Origin: Sphingomonas sp. IW22 | Lineage (GTDB): Bacteria > Pseudomonadota > Alphaproteobacteria > Sphingomonadales > Sphingomonadaceae | NCBI RefSeq assembly: GCF_041321155.1 | Contig: NZ_JBGGWB010000009.1 | Coordinates: forward strand, 18,387-82,386 | DNA: 64,000 nucleotides | Reading direction: 5' to 3' | In this document: positions 24,531-34,200 of the stretch, in pieces | How the letters are laid out: the number at the start of each line of letters is the position of its first letter | How positions within the stretch are numbered: position 1 is the first letter of the stretch | Notes under the pieces: generated by a model | Databases searched by the model: none | Seen by the model: the letters and a program-made list of their open reading frames with translations, nothing else | Told to the model about the DNA's origin: nothing | Program-made: the position numbers and the translations under genes

Positions 24531-25895
24531 GTGAAGCAGCTCCTACTCCTCGCCGGTCTGTTCGGCGCGGCACCGGCGGCGGCGCAGGTAACACAGGACG
24601 GCGCCCTTCACACGTCCATCGGCTCGCCCGACAACTTTCATCTTTCGGGCAGCGTCCGGCTGCGCATGGAGTCGCTGGACGGTCAGTTTCGCCCGGATAG
24701 GGCCAGGGCCGACCAGCTATTGTCGCTGCGCACGACCCTGTTTGCGGAATACGATACCGGTCCGATCCGTATCGGCGCCGAATTTTACGACGCGCGCGGT
24801 TATGTTCAGAACGATGACTCATCGGCAGATACCGGCGTGGTCAACACGCTGGAGTTCGCCCAATATTATATGGGTGTCGACCTTGGCGATGCGCTTGGCG
24901 AGGGTAGCGAGACGCGGGTTACAGTCGGGCGCATGACGATGACGCTGGGATCATCGCGGCTGGTGTCGCGGCAGGCATTCCGGAATTCGACCAACGCATA
25001 TACCGGCCTTCGACTGGAACGCACGGCGGCGGGCGGTCGGCGCTTTGTTGCATTCTGGACGATGCCCAATGTTCGAATGCCCAGCGATGCGGCGTCGATC
25101 CTCGACAACCGTTCGCAATGGGATCGCGAAACGAGCGACCTGCAACTGTTCGGCATGTTCAATGCCGTGCCGGTTGGCGACGTGCTGTTGCTAGAAACCT
25201 ATGCCTATGGTCTGGTCGAACGGGATGCGCCGGGGTTCGACACCACGAACCGCCACCTGTTCACGCCGGGTTTTCGCTTGAAACGCAAGCCCGCGCAGGG
25301 CCTCGATTTCGAGGTCGAGGCGACGGCGCAATATGGCACCGTGCGCGCCAGCCGTTCCGCTGCCGACACCCAGGATCGGTCCGTACCGGCCTATGGCATT
25401 CACGGCGAACTGGGTCATGGCTGGGCAGGGCGATGGAAACCGCGGGTGGCTGCCTTTTTCGATTACTACACCGGCAATCGTCGTGGCGATGATCGCAACC
25501 GGTTCGATACGCTTTACGGCGGGCGCCGTTTTGAATTCGGGCCGTCGGGGCTGCTTGGGCCCGTTTCCCGCTCGAACCTTGTGTCACCGGGTATTCGGAT
25601 CGAGTCGAAACCGACCACTCGGCTCGACCTGATGGGTAATGTGCGGCTGCTTCGGCTCGACAGCGCGACCGACAGTTTCGGTACGACCAACGTCCGCGAT
25701 GCCGAAGGCCGGTCCGGGCACGATGCTGGGGAGCAGTTCGAGGCTCAGCTGCGCTACAAGGTGGTGCCCGATATCGCGTTGCTAGACGTTGGATACGCCT
25801 ATGTGCGCAAGGGGCCGTTTCTGCGCAACGCCCCCAACGCGCCGGCAACAGGGGATACCAGCTATGCCTATGCCAGCATGACGTTCACGTTCTAG
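24531..25895 (+). CDS. Alginate-export (AlgE-like) family outer-membrane beta-barrel protein
   Basis: 454-aa protein with a signal peptide (MKQLLLLAGLFGAAPAAAQ) and a single beta-barrel domain of the alginate export type: SGSVRLRMESLDGQFRPDRA, QLLSLRTTLFAEYDTG, GAEFYDARGY, AQYYMGVDLG, VTVGRMTMTLGSSRLVSRQA, and a C-terminal strand ending in Phe (YAYASMTFTF). In sphingomonads these proteins often act as passive outer-membrane channels for poorly characterised substrates. The start is GTG at 24531; no good ribosome site is visible, so it is uncertain. Its place beside a LacI gene and glycosidase suggests a porin role in the same sugar locus. Confidence 0.85.
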   Translation: MKQLLLLAGLFGAAPAAAQVTQDGALHTSIGSPDNFHLSGSVRLRMESLDGQFRPDRARADQLLSLRTTLFAEYDTGPIRIGAEFYDARGYVQNDDSSADTGVVNTLEFAQYYMGVDLGDALGEGSETRVTVGRMTMTLGSSRLVSRQAFRNSTNAYTGLRLERTAAGGRRFVAFWTMPNVRMPSDAASILDNRSQWDRETSDLQLFGMFNAVPVGDVLLLETYAYGLVERDAPGFDTTNRHLFTPGFRLKRKPAQGLDFEVEATAQYGTVRASRSAADTQDRSVPAYGIHGELGHGWAGRWKPRVAAFFDYYTGNRRGDDRNRFDTLYGGRRFEFGPSGLLGPVSRSNLVSPGIRIESKPTTRLDLMGNVRLLRLDSATDSFGTTNVRDAEGRSGHDAGEQFEAQLRYKVVPDIALLDVGYAYVRKGPFLRNAPNAPATGDTSYAYASMTFTF

Positions 25896-25920
25896 CGGAC
25901 CTGATCACCCGGATGAAAAC

Positions 25921-25995
25921 TGGCTGGGGCGGGAGGATTCGAACCTCCGCATGACGGTACCAAAAACCGTTGCCTTACCGCTTGGCGACGCCCCA
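25921..25995 (-). tRNA. tRNA-Gln(TTG), CCA encoded
   Basis: 75-nt cloverleaf on the minus strand. The acceptor stem is TGGGGCG/CGCCCCA with discriminator G and an encoded CCA (complement of 25921-25923). The D arm is GCCAAGCGGTAAGGC, the anticodon arm ACGGT-TTTTGGT-ACCGT with anticodon TTG, and the T arm GGAGGTTCGAATCCTCC. It is intact, with no duplicated 3' end nearby, so there is no integration here. Confidence 0.97.
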
Positions 25996-26054
25996 GCAGC
26001 ACCCGTGGGTGAAGGCGGCGCTTATACCCACAGATTGCCGCGTGAAAAGAGGGT

Positions 26055-27158
26055 TCAGAGAATGCGTTCGACCCAATTGTGCGGATCGGGCGCCTGGCCC
26101 TTCTGAATGGCGACCAGTTGGTCGCGCAAACGGCTGGTCAATTCGCCGGGGCCGCCATTGCCGATGCGGAAGTCGCGGGTGCGGCCGCGCACCCGGCCGA
26201 TGGGGGTGACGACTGCGGCGGTGCCGCAGGCGAAGCTTTCGCGCAGACGGCCGCTGTTCGCGTCGGCTTCCCACTGGTCGATGGAATAGGGAGCTTCACG
26301 GACGGACAAACCGGCGTCGCGCGCCAGCGTCAGCACCGAGTCGCGGGTGATGCCGGGCAGGATGGTGCCGGTCAGCGGCGGAGTCTGGATCGAACCGTCA
26401 TCGAACACGAAAAACGTGTTCATGCCGCCCAGTTCCTCGACCTGAGCGCGTTCGACCGCGTCGAGGAACACCACCTGGTCGCAACCCTCGCGGATCGCTT
26501 CCGACTGCGCCTGAAGGCTGGCGGCGTAATTGCCGCCACATTTGGCCGCGCCGGTGCCGCCGGGGGCTGCACGCGTATAGTCGTCGGAGATCCAGACGGT
26601 GATCGACGGCGCGCCGCCCTTGAAATAGGCGCCGACGGGCGATGCGATGACCATGTAGAGATATTCGGCGGACGGCTTTACGCCCAAAAACACCTCGCTC
26701 GCAATCATGAACGGGCGCAGATACAGCGAGCCGCCCTCGATCCCCGGAATCCAGTCCCGATCGGCGGCGACCAATGCGCGAATCGATTCGAGGAACAGCG
26801 CGTCAGGCAACTCGGCCATCGCCATCCGCTGGGCAGAGGCGCGGAAACGGCGGGCATTGGCATCGGCGCGGAACAGCGTGACGCCGCCGTCATCGGTACT
26901 ATATGCCTTCAGCCCTTCGAAAATTTCCTGGGCATAGTGCAGCACGGCACAGGCGGGGTCCATTTGCAGCGGCGCGCGCGGCTGGATGGCCAGATCGTGC
27001 CAGCCCTTTTCCACGTTCCAGCGCGCAATCGCCATGTGATCGGTGAACACGCGCCCAAAGCCCGGATTTTCCAGGATATCTGCGCGCGTCGTTGCATCGA
27101 CCGGGCTTGCGTGGCGCTCAAGCGGGAAGGTCGGCGTATCGGCAAGCGTCAGGGTCAT
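26055..27158 (-). CDS. ilvE: Branched-chain amino acid aminotransferase
   Basis: 367-aa PLP enzyme (fold type IV, BCAT group II) that carries out the last step of Leu, Ile and Val synthesis and the first of their breakdown. Markers are FTDHMAIARWNVEKGWHD, the ALHYAQEIFEGLKAY-type segment (here VLHYAQEIFEGLKAY), YLRPFMIASE, GGTGAAKCGGNYAASL with the PLP-binding Lys, and EELGGMNTFFVF with GTILPGITRDSVL. Length and motif order are normal. It is divergent from the MarR gene; the 84-bp gap probably holds both promoters, and the neighbouring MarR protein may regulate it. Confidence 0.96.
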   Translation of the reverse strand: MTLTLADTPTFPLERHASPVDATTRADILENPGFGRVFTDHMAIARWNVEKGWHDLAIQPRAPLQMDPACAVLHYAQEIFEGLKAYSTDDGGVTLFRADANARRFRASAQRMAMAELPDALFLESIRALVAADRDWIPGIEGGSLYLRPFMIASEVFLGVKPSAEYLYMVIASPVGAYFKGGAPSITVWISDDYTRAAPGGTGAAKCGGNYAASLQAQSEAIREGCDQVVFLDAVERAQVEELGGMNTFFVFDDGSIQTPPLTGTILPGITRDSVLTLARDAGLSVREAPYSIDQWEADANSGRLRESFACGTAAVVTPIGRVRGRTRDFRIGNGGPGELTSRLRDQLVAIQKGQAPDPHNWVERIL

Positions 27159-27242
27159 CGTGTTGGGTCCATGGCTGAAGGGCGGCGGGCGCGTGGCCCG
27201 GCGGCTTGCGGGACGCTAGGAGCGCTGGCAGAACAGGTCAAC

Positions 27243-27746
27243 ATGGCTGGCCCAACGACGCCCGAACCCTATCGCCCGGCATCGCCCCTTTTCCTGCGGG
27301 AAGCGGAGATAAGGAAGGGCGTCGAATTGCTCTATTTCGGTTACAGCCATCTGACCCGCGCCATTGATGAGGGGCTGGCACAGCAGGGATTGGGCCGGGC
27401 GCATCACCGCGCACTTTATTTCATCGCGCGCCAGCCGGGGCTTACCGTCAGCCAGTTGCTGGGGTTGCTGGCGATCACCAAACAGTCGCTGGGTCGCGTG
27501 CTGAACGACCTGACCGAGCGGGGGTTGGTGGAAATGCGGCCCGGCGACCGGGACCGGCGCCAGCGACTGTTGCGGCTGACGCCGGACGGCGCTTCGCTGG
27601 AAGCGAGCCTGTTCGAAAGCCTGCGCGAGCGCCTGTCCGCTGCTTATCAAAGCGCGGGGCAGGGGGCGGTGGGCGGTTTCTGGGCCGTGCTGGAGGGGCT
27701 GATCCCCGATGAGGAACGCAAGCGGCTGGCGGCGCTGGGTGAATAG
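27243..27746 (+). CDS. MarR-family (PetP-like) transcriptional regulator
   Basis: 167-aa winged-helix regulator. Features: the N-terminal dimerisation helix PLFLREAEIRKGVELLYFGY, the HTH ALYFIARQPGLTVSQLLGLL with recognition helix TKQSLGRVLNDL, and the wing VEMRPGDRDRRQRLLRLTPDG. It belongs to the PetP-like branch common beside ilvE in alphaproteobacteria. I chose ATG 27243 because the sequence before PTTPEPYRPASP has no family match; an ATG at 27171 is also in frame. It converges with the YihY gene. Confidence 0.9.
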   Translation: MAGPTTPEPYRPASPLFLREAEIRKGVELLYFGYSHLTRAIDEGLAQQGLGRAHHRALYFIARQPGLTVSQLLGLLAITKQSLGRVLNDLTERGLVEMRPGDRDRRQRLLRLTPDGASLEASLFESLRERLSAAYQSAGQGAVGGFWAVLEGLIPDEERKRLAALGE

Positions 27747-27761
27747 GGCGCCGGTCGCGGC

Positions 27762-28775
27762 TCAATAATGGCCGCGCCGAGGTTTTTGCTGGCGCTTGCT
27801 GGGAAGGGTGTCAGCCATGCGCGCGCCGCGCTCCCCCATTGGTTGCGGCGGGCCGGTGGTGGTGTCGATCAGGGTCTGGCGCTCTGCCTCTGCGTTCAGT
27901 TCGGCGCCGATCAACACGGCATAGCTGGATACGAACAGCCACATCAGCAACACGACGACCGCACCCAGCGCGCCATAGGTCGCGTTGTAATTGGCGAAAT
28001 TTGCCGCATAAATGCCGAAACCCACCGTCGCCAACAGCCACAGGACGGTCGCCGCAACCGAACCGATGCTCAGCCAGCGCCAACGTGCTGGCGCGCGATC
28101 GGGACCATAACGATAGATGAAGGCAAAGGCCGCGCTGGCGATGGCACCCGCGACGATCCAGGTCAGTACCTGCATCGTCGCGACGCCCGCCGGCCCCAGC
28201 AGGTCGGTCAGGAACCGCAGATAACCCAGCGCCACGGCGGAAAGCAGGCCCGTGATCGCCGCCACGATCGCGCCGATCGTCAGCATCGCCGACAATAGCG
28301 TGGTGACGATGAAATTGCGGCCTTCCTCCTCCTCGTAAATCACGTTCAGCGCCTGGATGATCGCGCTGGATGCCCGCATCGCGCCATAGATCGACAGGAC
28401 GAGCGCGATGATCAGGCCCAGCCCGGCCTTGTCCGACGCGGTCGTGACGATCGAGATCAACTGGTCCGAGATCAGCCGCGCGGCGTCGGCGGGCACCAGT
28501 TCGAAAATCGTCTCCATATGCACGACGACTGCCTGCGGATCGGCGAACAGGCCATAGCTCATGACGATCGCGCCCAGCAGCGGCACAAAGGACAGGAAGG
28601 CGTAAAAGGCCACGCCCGCCGCCATCAGCGACAGGTTGTGATAGCCGGTCATCGTCCAGACCCGGCCCAGAATCGATCGCCACGCCTTCCACGGATGGTG
28701 CCATGGCCGGGTCGACTCGCCGCCGGGCGGCAGCGCGGCAGGCTGGGTGGTGGGGTTGGTTTCGGTATCGGCCAT
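27762..28775 (-). CDS. YihY/virulence factor BrkB family membrane protein
   Basis: 337-aa inner-membrane protein of the UPF0761 (YihY/BrkB) family, function not established. It has six predicted membrane segments, including MAAGVAFYAFLSFVPLLGAI, LGLIIALVLSIYGAMRASSA, LSAMLTIGAIVAAITGLLSA, SIGSVAATVLWLLATVGFGI and GALGAVVVLLMWLFVSSYAV followed by LIGAELNAE, the C-terminal family signature. Both termini are polar; the C-tail is basic (SKRQQKPRRGHY). It has its own promoter region shared with the divergent tamA. Confidence 0.92.
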   Translation of the reverse strand: MADTETNPTTQPAALPPGGESTRPWHHPWKAWRSILGRVWTMTGYHNLSLMAAGVAFYAFLSFVPLLGAIVMSYGLFADPQAVVVHMETIFELVPADAARLISDQLISIVTTASDKAGLGLIIALVLSIYGAMRASSAIIQALNVIYEEEEGRNFIVTTLLSAMLTIGAIVAAITGLLSAVALGYLRFLTDLLGPAGVATMQVLTWIVAGAIASAAFAFIYRYGPDRAPARWRWLSIGSVAATVLWLLATVGFGIYAANFANYNATYGALGAVVVLLMWLFVSSYAVLIGAELNAEAERQTLIDTTTGPPQPMGERGARMADTLPSKRQQKPRRGHY

Positions 28776-28982
28776 CAGGCCCCCTGTTTGGCGTGCTGCT
28801 GAGAAATCGCGGACGCCAGTGTAACGGCTTAAGGGCGGTTGGGATGCAAAGACGTGTTGCGGATTGCTTCCGCGCTGATCCTGCCCGAAAATCCGGTCAT
28901 TGCCGGAGCGAAACGCGCGCTTGCGCGTTGCGGTGAATCAGTAAGGGGTGCGTAAACCCCGCACAGGGAGCAGCGGGGACGC

Positions 28983-31205
28983 GTGGGGACCAGGGGATTC
29001 AGGACATTAAGGGCGAGTCTTGTCGCGGGCGTTTCGTTGGCGGCGTGCCCGGTCATGGCCCAGATAACGCCCGACCCGACGCAATCGGGCCAGTCGGCAC
29101 CCGCGCCAGAGCCGGAACAGGCGCCGCCCACAGGCGCGGGCGAGCCGATCATCGCCGAGGAACAGTTCGAGGCTGAACTACCCAGCCTGTCCAGCGATCC
29201 GAACGCGCCGCTGGAGCCGATGGAATCGTTCGAGGCGCCCGCCACCGTCGCGCCCACACCGGAACAGCCCCCTGCGCCCGTCGCCGCGCCGCAAACCAAC
29301 GACCCGAACGTCATTCCCGCCCAGCCGCTGCCGGGGGAGGCGGTTCTGGCCGAGCCGCTGCCGCCGCTGGCGGGGTTTGACGTGAACCCGCCGGCGGAAG
29401 TCGCGGGCGGTCCAGACCCTCGCACGGTCGAGATTCGGTACACCACCGTGGTCGAAGGGCTGGACGAACTGGAACTGGCCGATCAGTTCGAAAGCCTGTC
29501 CGCGCTGGAGGAAGGCGATGGAGAGGCTGCCAACGCGACCATGGTCGCGGCGCGTGCGCGGGAAGATGAGCAGTTGGCCGTGCGGCTGATGCGTTCACTC
29601 GGCTATTATGACGCCACCGCCGTGTCGACCGTTGAGCAGAACCCCTCCAATTCGGGCAATCTGAAGGTCACGCTGACCGCCACGCCGGGTGAACGATACA
29701 AGCTCGGCTCTGTCGATATCCGCACCAATCATACAATTCCCGCCAATCTGGTCCGCGACGAATTGCCGCTGAAGGTGGGTGATCCGATCGAGGCGAACCG
29801 GGTTCAGGGCGCGGAGGCCAATGTCGCGCTGAAACTGCCGCAACAGGGCTATCCGTTTGTGGAGGTCGGACAGCGCGACATCCTGTTGGACGAACGCGAT
29901 TTTACCGGCGCCTATACGCTGCCAGTGGATACAGGGCCGCGTTCGTCGTTCGGGACCATCTCGACCGAAGGGGAACAGGCGTTCGACCTCGATCACCTAC
30001 AGGTCTTTCCCCGTTTCAAACCCGGCCAGCTTTATGACGCTCGGCTGGTCGACGACATGCGAGAGGCGCTGATCGCCACCGGCCTGTTCTCGACCGTTTC
30101 GGTTGAGCCGCAGCGGACCGGCGTGCCGGGGCCCGACACGACCGAACAGGTCAATCTGCTCGTCCGCCAGAATGCGGGGCCCGCGCGCACACTAGCGGCG
30201 GAGGCGGGCTATGGCACGGGCCAGGGTCTTCGTGTGGAGGGCACCTGGACCCATCGCAACCTGTTCCCGCCCGAAGGTGCGCTGATCACCAATGTGATCG
30301 CAGGCACGCAGGAACAGGGGGCGGGCGTGACGTTCCGCCGGTCGAACGCCGGGCGGCGCGACCGCACCTTCCAGGCGGCGGCATCGGCAAACCGTTCCAA
30401 TTACGACGCGTTCGAGGCGTTTACGGGAACGCTCTCTGCCCGGTGGAGCTATGACTCGACGCCGATCTGGCAAAAGCGCTGGACCTATTATTACGGTGCG
30501 GAGCTGATCGGCACCAACGAAGACGTCTATGATTTCGACCTGAACGATCGGGTCCGCCGCACTTATGGCATTGCCGCGCTGCCGCTGTTCCTTGGCTATG
30601 ACAGTTCGGACGATCTGTTGAACCCGACGCGCGGGTTCCGGGTAAAGCTGAACCTCAGCCCCGAAGCGTCGGTGCAGGGCAGCGCGCGGCCCTATGTCCG
30701 CTCGATGTTGGAAGTGACCGGCTATTACCCGATCAGCGACAGTCTGGTGATCGCGGGCCGCGCGCGGGCGGGGTGGATCGCGGGCATTTCGCGCGACGAT
30801 CTGGCGCCGTCGCGCCGCTATTATGCGGGCGGCGGCGGATCAGTGCGCGGCTTCGGCTTTCAGGAGCTTGGCCCCCGCACCGTTGAGCCGAACCCCGATT
30901 TCGATCCAGAGGATGAGGACAGCGAACCCACGGTGTTCCGCCCCGTAGGCGGGCGCAGCATCAACGAATTTGCGCTGGAGGCCCGATATCGCTTCGGCAA
31001 TTTCGGGATCGTGCCGTTCATCGATGCGGGTCAGGTCTATGATTCGACATTGCCCAAGGGCAGCGACCTTCGGTTCGGTGCGGGTATAGGCGGTCGTTTC
31101 TATACCAATTTCGGTCCGATGCGCGTCGATGTGGCAACGCCCATCAACCGGCGCGAGGGCGAATCGTTGATCGCGCTCTATATCTCGATCGGGCAGGCAT
31201 TCTGA
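28983..31205 (+). CDS. tamA: Outer-membrane assembly protein TamA (Omp85 family)
   Basis: 740-aa Omp85-superfamily protein, the outer-membrane half of the translocation and assembly module. A signal peptide (SLVAGVSLAACPVMAQ) is followed by an unusually long Pro/Glu-rich low-complexity region (about residues 22-145), then three POTRA-like domains (for example YKLGSVDIRTNHTIPANLVR) and a 16-strand barrel with the Omp85 signature GGGGSVRGFGFQELGP and a C-terminal Phe. The start is GTG at 28983 after a G-rich site. The stop and the tamB start overlap as TGATG, so the two are co-translated, the normal TamAB arrangement. Confidence 0.93.
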   Translation: MGTRGFRTLRASLVAGVSLAACPVMAQITPDPTQSGQSAPAPEPEQAPPTGAGEPIIAEEQFEAELPSLSSDPNAPLEPMESFEAPATVAPTPEQPPAPVAAPQTNDPNVIPAQPLPGEAVLAEPLPPLAGFDVNPPAEVAGGPDPRTVEIRYTTVVEGLDELELADQFESLSALEEGDGEAANATMVAARAREDEQLAVRLMRSLGYYDATAVSTVEQNPSNSGNLKVTLTATPGERYKLGSVDIRTNHTIPANLVRDELPLKVGDPIEANRVQGAEANVALKLPQQGYPFVEVGQRDILLDERDFTGAYTLPVDTGPRSSFGTISTEGEQAFDLDHLQVFPRFKPGQLYDARLVDDMREALIATGLFSTVSVEPQRTGVPGPDTTEQVNLLVRQNAGPARTLAAEAGYGTGQGLRVEGTWTHRNLFPPEGALITNVIAGTQEQGAGVTFRRSNAGRRDRTFQAAASANRSNYDAFEAFTGTLSARWSYDSTPIWQKRWTYYYGAELIGTNEDVYDFDLNDRVRRTYGIAALPLFLGYDSSDDLLNPTRGFRVKLNLSPEASVQGSARPYVRSMLEVTGYYPISDSLVIAGRARAGWIAGISRDDLAPSRRYYAGGGGSVRGFGFQELGPRTVEPNPDFDPEDEDSEPTVFRPVGGRSINEFALEARYRFGNFGIVPFIDAGQVYDSTLPKGSDLRFGAGIGGRFYTNFGPMRVDVATPINRREGESLIALYISIGQAF

Positions 31206-34200
31206 TGGTCGAGAACACGCTTCCGCCCGAATCCGCGCCGGAACACGTCACGGTGGTCAAACCGCCGCTGTGGCAGCGCATCCTGAAATGGATCGGGATC
31301 GTGCTGGTCGGGCTGGCGCTGTTGCTGGGCCTGATCGTGTTGGGGCTGAATACCTCGCCGGGGCGCCGTTTTCTGGCCGACCGAATTGGCGGTTTCACCA
31401 CGGCGTCGGGGCTGAACGTCAAGGTCGGGCGGATCGACGGGTCGATCTATGGCGCGATGGTGCTGCGCGATGTGCGGGTCAGCGATCCGCGCGGCGTGTT
31501 CGCCATGTCGCCGCAGGTGGCGGTCGATTGGCGCCCCTTTGCCTTTGCGCGCAGCCATGTCGATGTGCGCTCACTGACCAGTCCGTTGATCCGGGTCGCA
31601 CGGCTGCCCGAATTGAAGGAAGTGCCAAGCGACCCCAACGCGCCGCTGTTGCCCGACACCGACATCGACGTGAACCGGATGGCGATCGACCGGATCGATC
31701 TGGCTCCGCCGGTTGCAGGTCGCCGCTATCTGGCGCGGATCGAGGGGGAGGTGCATATCGCCGACCGCCGCGCACAGCTGACCGCGAATGGCGCCACCTT
31801 GTCGGGGCCGGGCGTCGCGGGCGGTGACCGCATGACGCTGGCGCTCGACGCCGTGCCCGATGCGAACCGGCTGGACATCGACCTCAAGCTCAATGCGCCC
31901 GCCAGCGGCATGATCGGGTCGATGGCGGGGCTGAAGGCGCCGCTGTCGTTGACCATCGACGGCGATGGCAGCTGGCAGCGCTGGCAAGGTCGGCTGACCG
32001 GGACGCTGGGCAATGCACAGCTTGCCAATCTGGGCGTTCAGGCGCGCGACGGCTTCTTTCAGGTACGCGGCAGCGCGCAGCCGGGCCTGTATCTGGAAGG
32101 GCCGGTCGAGCGGCTGACCGCACCCGCGCTTCAGATCGCGCTCGATGCTCGGCTGCTGGAACAGCGGCGGCTCGACACGCAACTTCGCCTGCGCTCCAGC
32201 GCGATGGCGGTTGCGACGCAGGGGCTGCTGGATCTGGGCCAGAGCCGCTTCGGCAATTTCCGGGTCGAGGGGCAATTGCTGACCCCCGGCGCCATTGCCG
32301 AGAATCTGAACGGCAATGCCGTGCGCGCTGAGATTGCGCTGAACGGCGCCTTTGCAACGCCGACCGTGGATTACAAGCTGCAGGCTGCCGCAATCGGCTT
32401 TGGCGAAACCCGCGTCGAGCGGCTGTTTGCCGAAGGGCAGGCAACCGTCGATGCCGACCGCATCCTGATCCCCGTCAACGCGCGCGCGGCACGCATCGCC
32501 GGGTTGAATGCGGCGGTCGGCGGGCTGGTCACCAATGTCGCGATCAACGGCGATGTCGCGATCAACGGCGATCAGATCCTGTCCGATAATATGCGCATCC
32601 GTTCTGACCGGATCGACGCGACCGCGGTGCTGGTCGCCGATATGGGCACCGGTCGCTACACCGGCGCGCTCAAGGGTAGGGTGAACGATTATGACGTCGC
32701 CTCCATCGGCATCATCGACCTGCAGACGACGGCGGACCTCTATACCGCGCCGGGCGGCGGTTATGGCATTCGCGGTCGCGTGGTCACTCAGACCAAACGG
32801 CTGTTCAACGACGGCATCCGCAACTTTCTGGGCGGCAATGCGACTGCGGCGGTCGATGTAGCGCTGACACCGGAAGGACTGGTGCGGTTCGACAATCTAC
32901 GCATGAACGCGCCGCAATTCCGCATCACGCGCGGACGTGGGACTTATGACTTTGCCGGGCCGCTGGCGGTGGAGGCGGATGCCTATTCCACCCAATATGG
33001 CCCCTTGTCGGCCCGTGTTTCGGGCAGCGTTGCCCAGCCGGTAATACTGGTACGCGCGCCGCGTCCGGGCGTCGGCATTGGACTCGCCGATCTAGAAGCG
33101 CGCGTGCGTGGGCAGGGCGAGGGTTATGCCATCGTCGCCACCGGCGGCACCAATTACGGGCCGTTCAACGCCAATGTCCTGTTGCGGACCAGCCCCCGGC
33201 TGACCGCCGACATTCGCGACACGGTGTTCGCGGGCGTGACGTTCAATGGTCGGGTCGCTGCGACCGATGCAGGGCCGTTTACCGGTGCGCTGGACTTTGC
33301 CGGGTCGGGCGTGGTCGGTCGCGCGGAACTGGGCGCACAGGGCCGCTATCAGACCGCGAATGTCGACGCGCGCGCCAATAATGCGACGATCCCCGGCGAC
33401 ATGGGCATTACCATTGGCCGCGCCATCGCCAATGCGCGCGTGGTGCTGTATGATGATGCGCCTGCCGTCCGGTTCGACGCTCAGGTCGCGAATTTCCGTC
33501 AGGGCGATTACGTGATCACCCGCGCCCGCGCGCGCGGCGATTATCGCGGCGGCAATGGCTATGTGCAGGCCGTGGCAAACGGCACGACGGGCGTTCCATT
33601 CGAAATCGCCGCGAATGCCCGGCTCAGCCCCGCATTGTGGGTGGTGGCGCTCAAGGGGCAGGCGAGCGGGGTCGACTTCCGAACGGCACAGCCCGCACGG
33701 ATCGATGTCGGCGGTGAGGGTTACCGACTGCTCCCCACGCGTATCGATTTCGATCGTGGCGCGCTTCGTCTGGCGGGGCGGTATAGCGATGGCTATTCGG
33801 TGCAGGGGCGGCTGGACCAGTTGGACCTGCGGCTGGCCAATTCGCTTGTTCCGGGCATCGGGCTGGGCGGAACGGCGACGGGCAGTTTTGCCGTCAATCA
33901 GGCGGCAGGCGCGGATTATCCGACCGGCAATGCGCGCATTCAGGTCAATAATTTCACCCGCTCAAGCCTCGCGACCGTTTCGACGCCAGTGGACATTCAG
34001 TCGATCCTCAACCTGACCGGGGGGCGCGCCGATGTGCGGGCGATCGTGCAGCGGCGCGGCGCCACCATCGGCCGCGTCGTCGCCCAGACCGGGACCAGCG
34101 CGTCAGCGCCCCTGACAGGCGGTATCCGTTATAACGGGCTATCGGAAGTCCTGTGGTCGCTGGGCGGGGTCGCCGATCAGCAGCTGTCCGGCCCCATCGG

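Noticed and set aside
25921..25995. Second integration site at tRNA-Gln
   Set aside because: No direct repeat of the tRNA 3' end and no integrase nearby.
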